NCBI RefSeq assembly: GCF_009829325.1
Contig: NZ_VUOS01000013.1
Coordinates: forward strand, 124,001 to 188,000
Source: Nocardia sp. CY41
GTDB taxonomy: Bacteria; Actinomycetota; Actinomycetes; Mycobacteriales; Mycobacteriaceae
Length of the DNA: 64,000 bases
Direction: 5' to 3'
Part shown: positions 62,759 to 64,000 of the stretch, piece after piece
Layout: every line of letters starts with the position of its first letter
Numbering within the stretch: the stretch's first letter is position 1
Notes under the pieces: model-generated
Seen by the model: only the letters and a program-made list of their open reading frames with translations
What the model was told of the DNA's origin: nothing
Databases searched by the model: none
Made by a program: the position numbers and the translations under genes

Positions 62759-63763
62759 TCAGCGGTTCATGCTCTCGCGCAGTTCGGGCGCGAGGCCGAA
62801 TAGCGGGAACAGCTTGTCGGTGTCCAGGAAGAAGTTCAGTCCGGCGATGGTGTCGCCGTCGAGTTCGAGCACCGTGATCGACCACGGCACCCACACGCCC
62901 GGCTCGGCGCTCGGCTTGTAGTGGCCGAAGGCGGGCAGGCCGTTGGCGCCTTCCAGCGGGATCAGACGCGAATCGCGGCAAGCGCTTCCGTGGCCGAGCA
63001 TGAACGCGGCCACGTTCTCCGGACCGGAGATCCACAGCTCGATCGGCGGCATGGACAGCGCCACATCCGCTTTCAGCAGGGAGGTGAGCGTATCCATGTC
63101 GTAGGCCTCGAAGGCCTTGACGAAGTTGTCCACCAGCTTGCGCTGATCCTCGTCGGAGTCGTCATAGGTGTCGGTGGCCGCGGGCTGGACCTTGGACATG
63201 GTGGCGCGCGCCCGTTGCAGCGCGCTGTTGACCGACGCGGGCGACATGGTGAGCGCCTCGGCGGTCTCGTTCGCGGAGAAGCGCAGGACCTCGCGCATGA
63301 TCAGGATCGCGCGCTGCGTGGCGGGCAGATGCTGGCAGGCCGCGACGAAGGCCAATCGCAAGGTGTCCTTCGCGCTGGCGTGGTCGGCCGGATCGGCGCC
63401 GAAGGCCAACGCGTTCGGGATCGGCTCGATCCAGACGTAGTCCGGCTGTGGCGCGGGCAGCGGCGAATCCGGCCGCGACGGACCGTTCAGATCCATAGGC
63501 CGAGCCCGGCGCTGCGGGCCGTCGAGCATGTCCAGGCAGACGTTCGTGGTGATCTTGTACAGCCAGGAGCGGAGGCTGGCGCGGCCCTCGAACGAGTCGT
63601 AGGACTTCCACGCCCGGGTCAGGGTCTCCTGGACCGCGTCCTCCGCTTCGAAGGACGAGCCGAGCATGCGGTAGGCGTACGCGCACAGCTCCCTGCGATG
63701 GGTCTCGAACGCGGCGAGCAGATCGGGAGCGAGGCCGGCGGGGGAGGCTGGCGAGTCGTTCAT
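62759..63763 (-). CDS. ECF sigma factor with SnoaL-like C-terminal domain
   Basis: A 334-residue sigma-70 family factor: region 2 YAYRMLGSSFEAEDAVQETLTRAW (about 27-50), region 4 LPATQRAILIMREVLRFSANETAEALTMSPASVNSALQRARA, and a C-terminal SnoaL/NTF2 fold (about 205-330). This is the SigG/SigJ-type architecture; the tail modulates activity in some members instead of an anti-sigma factor. ATG 63763 is likely; GTG 63769 is an alternative. Confidence 0.88.
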   Translation of the reverse strand: MNDSPASPAGLAPDLLAAFETHRRELCAYAYRMLGSSFEAEDAVQETLTRAWKSYDSFEGRASLRSWLYKITTNVCLDMLDGPQRRARPMDLNGPSRPDSPLPAPQPDYVWIEPIPNALAFGADPADHASAKDTLRLAFVAACQHLPATQRAILIMREVLRFSANETAEALTMSPASVNSALQRARATMSKVQPAATDTYDDSDEDQRKLVDNFVKAFEAYDMDTLTSLLKADVALSMPPIELWISGPENVAAFMLGHGSACRDSRLIPLEGANGLPAFGHYKPSAEPGVWVPWSITVLELDGDTIAGLNFFLDTDKLFPLFGLAPELRESMNR

Positions 63764-63946
63764 GGGAGTCACCCTGCCACAGGCCACCGACACAAAACAG
63801 GCTCTCGGACTCGAGAGCGTCGCTGATCAAGATCAATAAACCTGCCTGCGGTGTGGGATGCGCCACCGACGCTTCCGCGATGAGTTCGCCGGGCGCGGTC
63901 CGTCCTATCCAGTGACACGAACGGACTTGCTCGAGAGGAAGAGGCC

Positions 63947-64000
63947 ATGAGCAGCAAGATGATCTTCATCAATCTCCCGGTCACCGATCTGCACCGGTCG
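63947..64000 (+). CDS. VOC-family protein, N-terminal fragment
   Basis: Starts MSSKMIFINLPVTDLHRS, the first strand of a vicinal-oxygen-chelate (glyoxalase/DGPF-like) protein, and runs off the window. GAGAGGAAGAGG precedes the ATG. Divergent from the sigma factor gene, a common arrangement for SigG-type factors. Confidence 0.75.
   Translation, partial: MSSKMIFINLPVTDLHRS

Overview
The window is high-GC actinobacterial DNA; the gene set (cholesterol ring and side-chain catabolism, KstR and KstR2 operators, F420-type luciferase-like oxidoreductases, an EspR-like regulator, many GTG starts and 1-4 base gene overlaps) points to a Nocardia or a close relative (Rhodococcus/Mycobacterium side of the Mycobacteriales). 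This is inference from protein resemblance, not from a search. Layout: 1-3889 is the end of a KstD/Kst4D-like flavoprotein gene plus hsaE-hsaG-hsaF, the lower hydratase/aldolase/dehydrogenase branch of the HSA pathway. 3891-5735 is a recombination scar: an exact 202-bp copy of the hsaF 3' end lies on the far side of an AT-rich two-gene insert, followed by a decayed fragment of the ATP-grasp gene found 1.6 kb downstream. 5842-8964 holds a baeRF (eRF1-like) protein, an ATP-grasp protein, a YdeI/OmpD-type protein and a truncated vapC toxin fragment. 9101-14377 is the hsaA-hsaD-hsaC-hsaB operon, divergent from kshA and its small CxxC partner, with two KstR-type operators between. 14547-23224 is accessory metabolism and regulation (MBL hydrolase, cupins, AraC, MarR/MFS, TetR/cupin with a 21-bp palindromic operator, BBE-type oxidase). 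23435-34154 and 40163-45451 together form the HIP (C/D ring) KstR2 regulon: fadE33, a 43-codon micro-ORF, fadE32, fadE31, an enoyl-CoA hydratase gene, fadD3 | fadE30, ipdF | kstR2, fadA6 | ipdC, ipdB, ipdA, echA20 | two SDRs. It is split by an accessory block (34431-39729) with two RibD/DHFR-like proteins, an LmeA-like protein, a frameshifted FAD monooxygenase, a TetR and a YbhB-like protein. 45587-49031 is a module of a secreted GSAA-repeat protein, an ImmA/IrrE-type metallopeptidase, a seven-helix membrane protein and an EspR-like regulator. 49391-59301 carries side-chain genes fadA5 | cyp125 and then ltp3, ltp4, a tandem DUF35 protein | Rv3520c-like oxidoreductase, acyl-CoA synthetase, with four KstR-type operators. 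59715-62736 is a less GC-rich island: a leftward run of tiny ORFs divergent from a rightward trio ending in a DUF6879 protein and a Scr1-type (DUF5753) HTH regulator, with two identical TCGTGCACGA palindromes between them. The window ends with an ECF sigma factor carrying a SnoaL-like tail and the start of a VOC protein. How it works together: CYP125 and FadA5 shorten the sterol side chain; the ltp3/ltp4/DUF35 block probably also serves side-chain thiolysis or aldol cleavage; KshA and the KstD-type flavoprotein open ring B; HsaA/B, HsaC, HsaD and HsaE/F/G dismantle rings A and B to pyruvate and propionyl-CoA plus HIP; FadD3 activates HIP, and FadE30, IpdF, EchA20, IpdAB, IpdC, FadE31-33 and FadA6 degrade rings C and D. 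KstR-type sites sit at hsaA/kshA, fadA5/cyp125, the DUF35/Rv3520c pair and the acyl-CoA synthetase; KstR2-type sites sit at fadD3/fadE30, kstR2 and echA20/SDR. No tRNA, rRNA, CRISPR array or intact transposase was seen.
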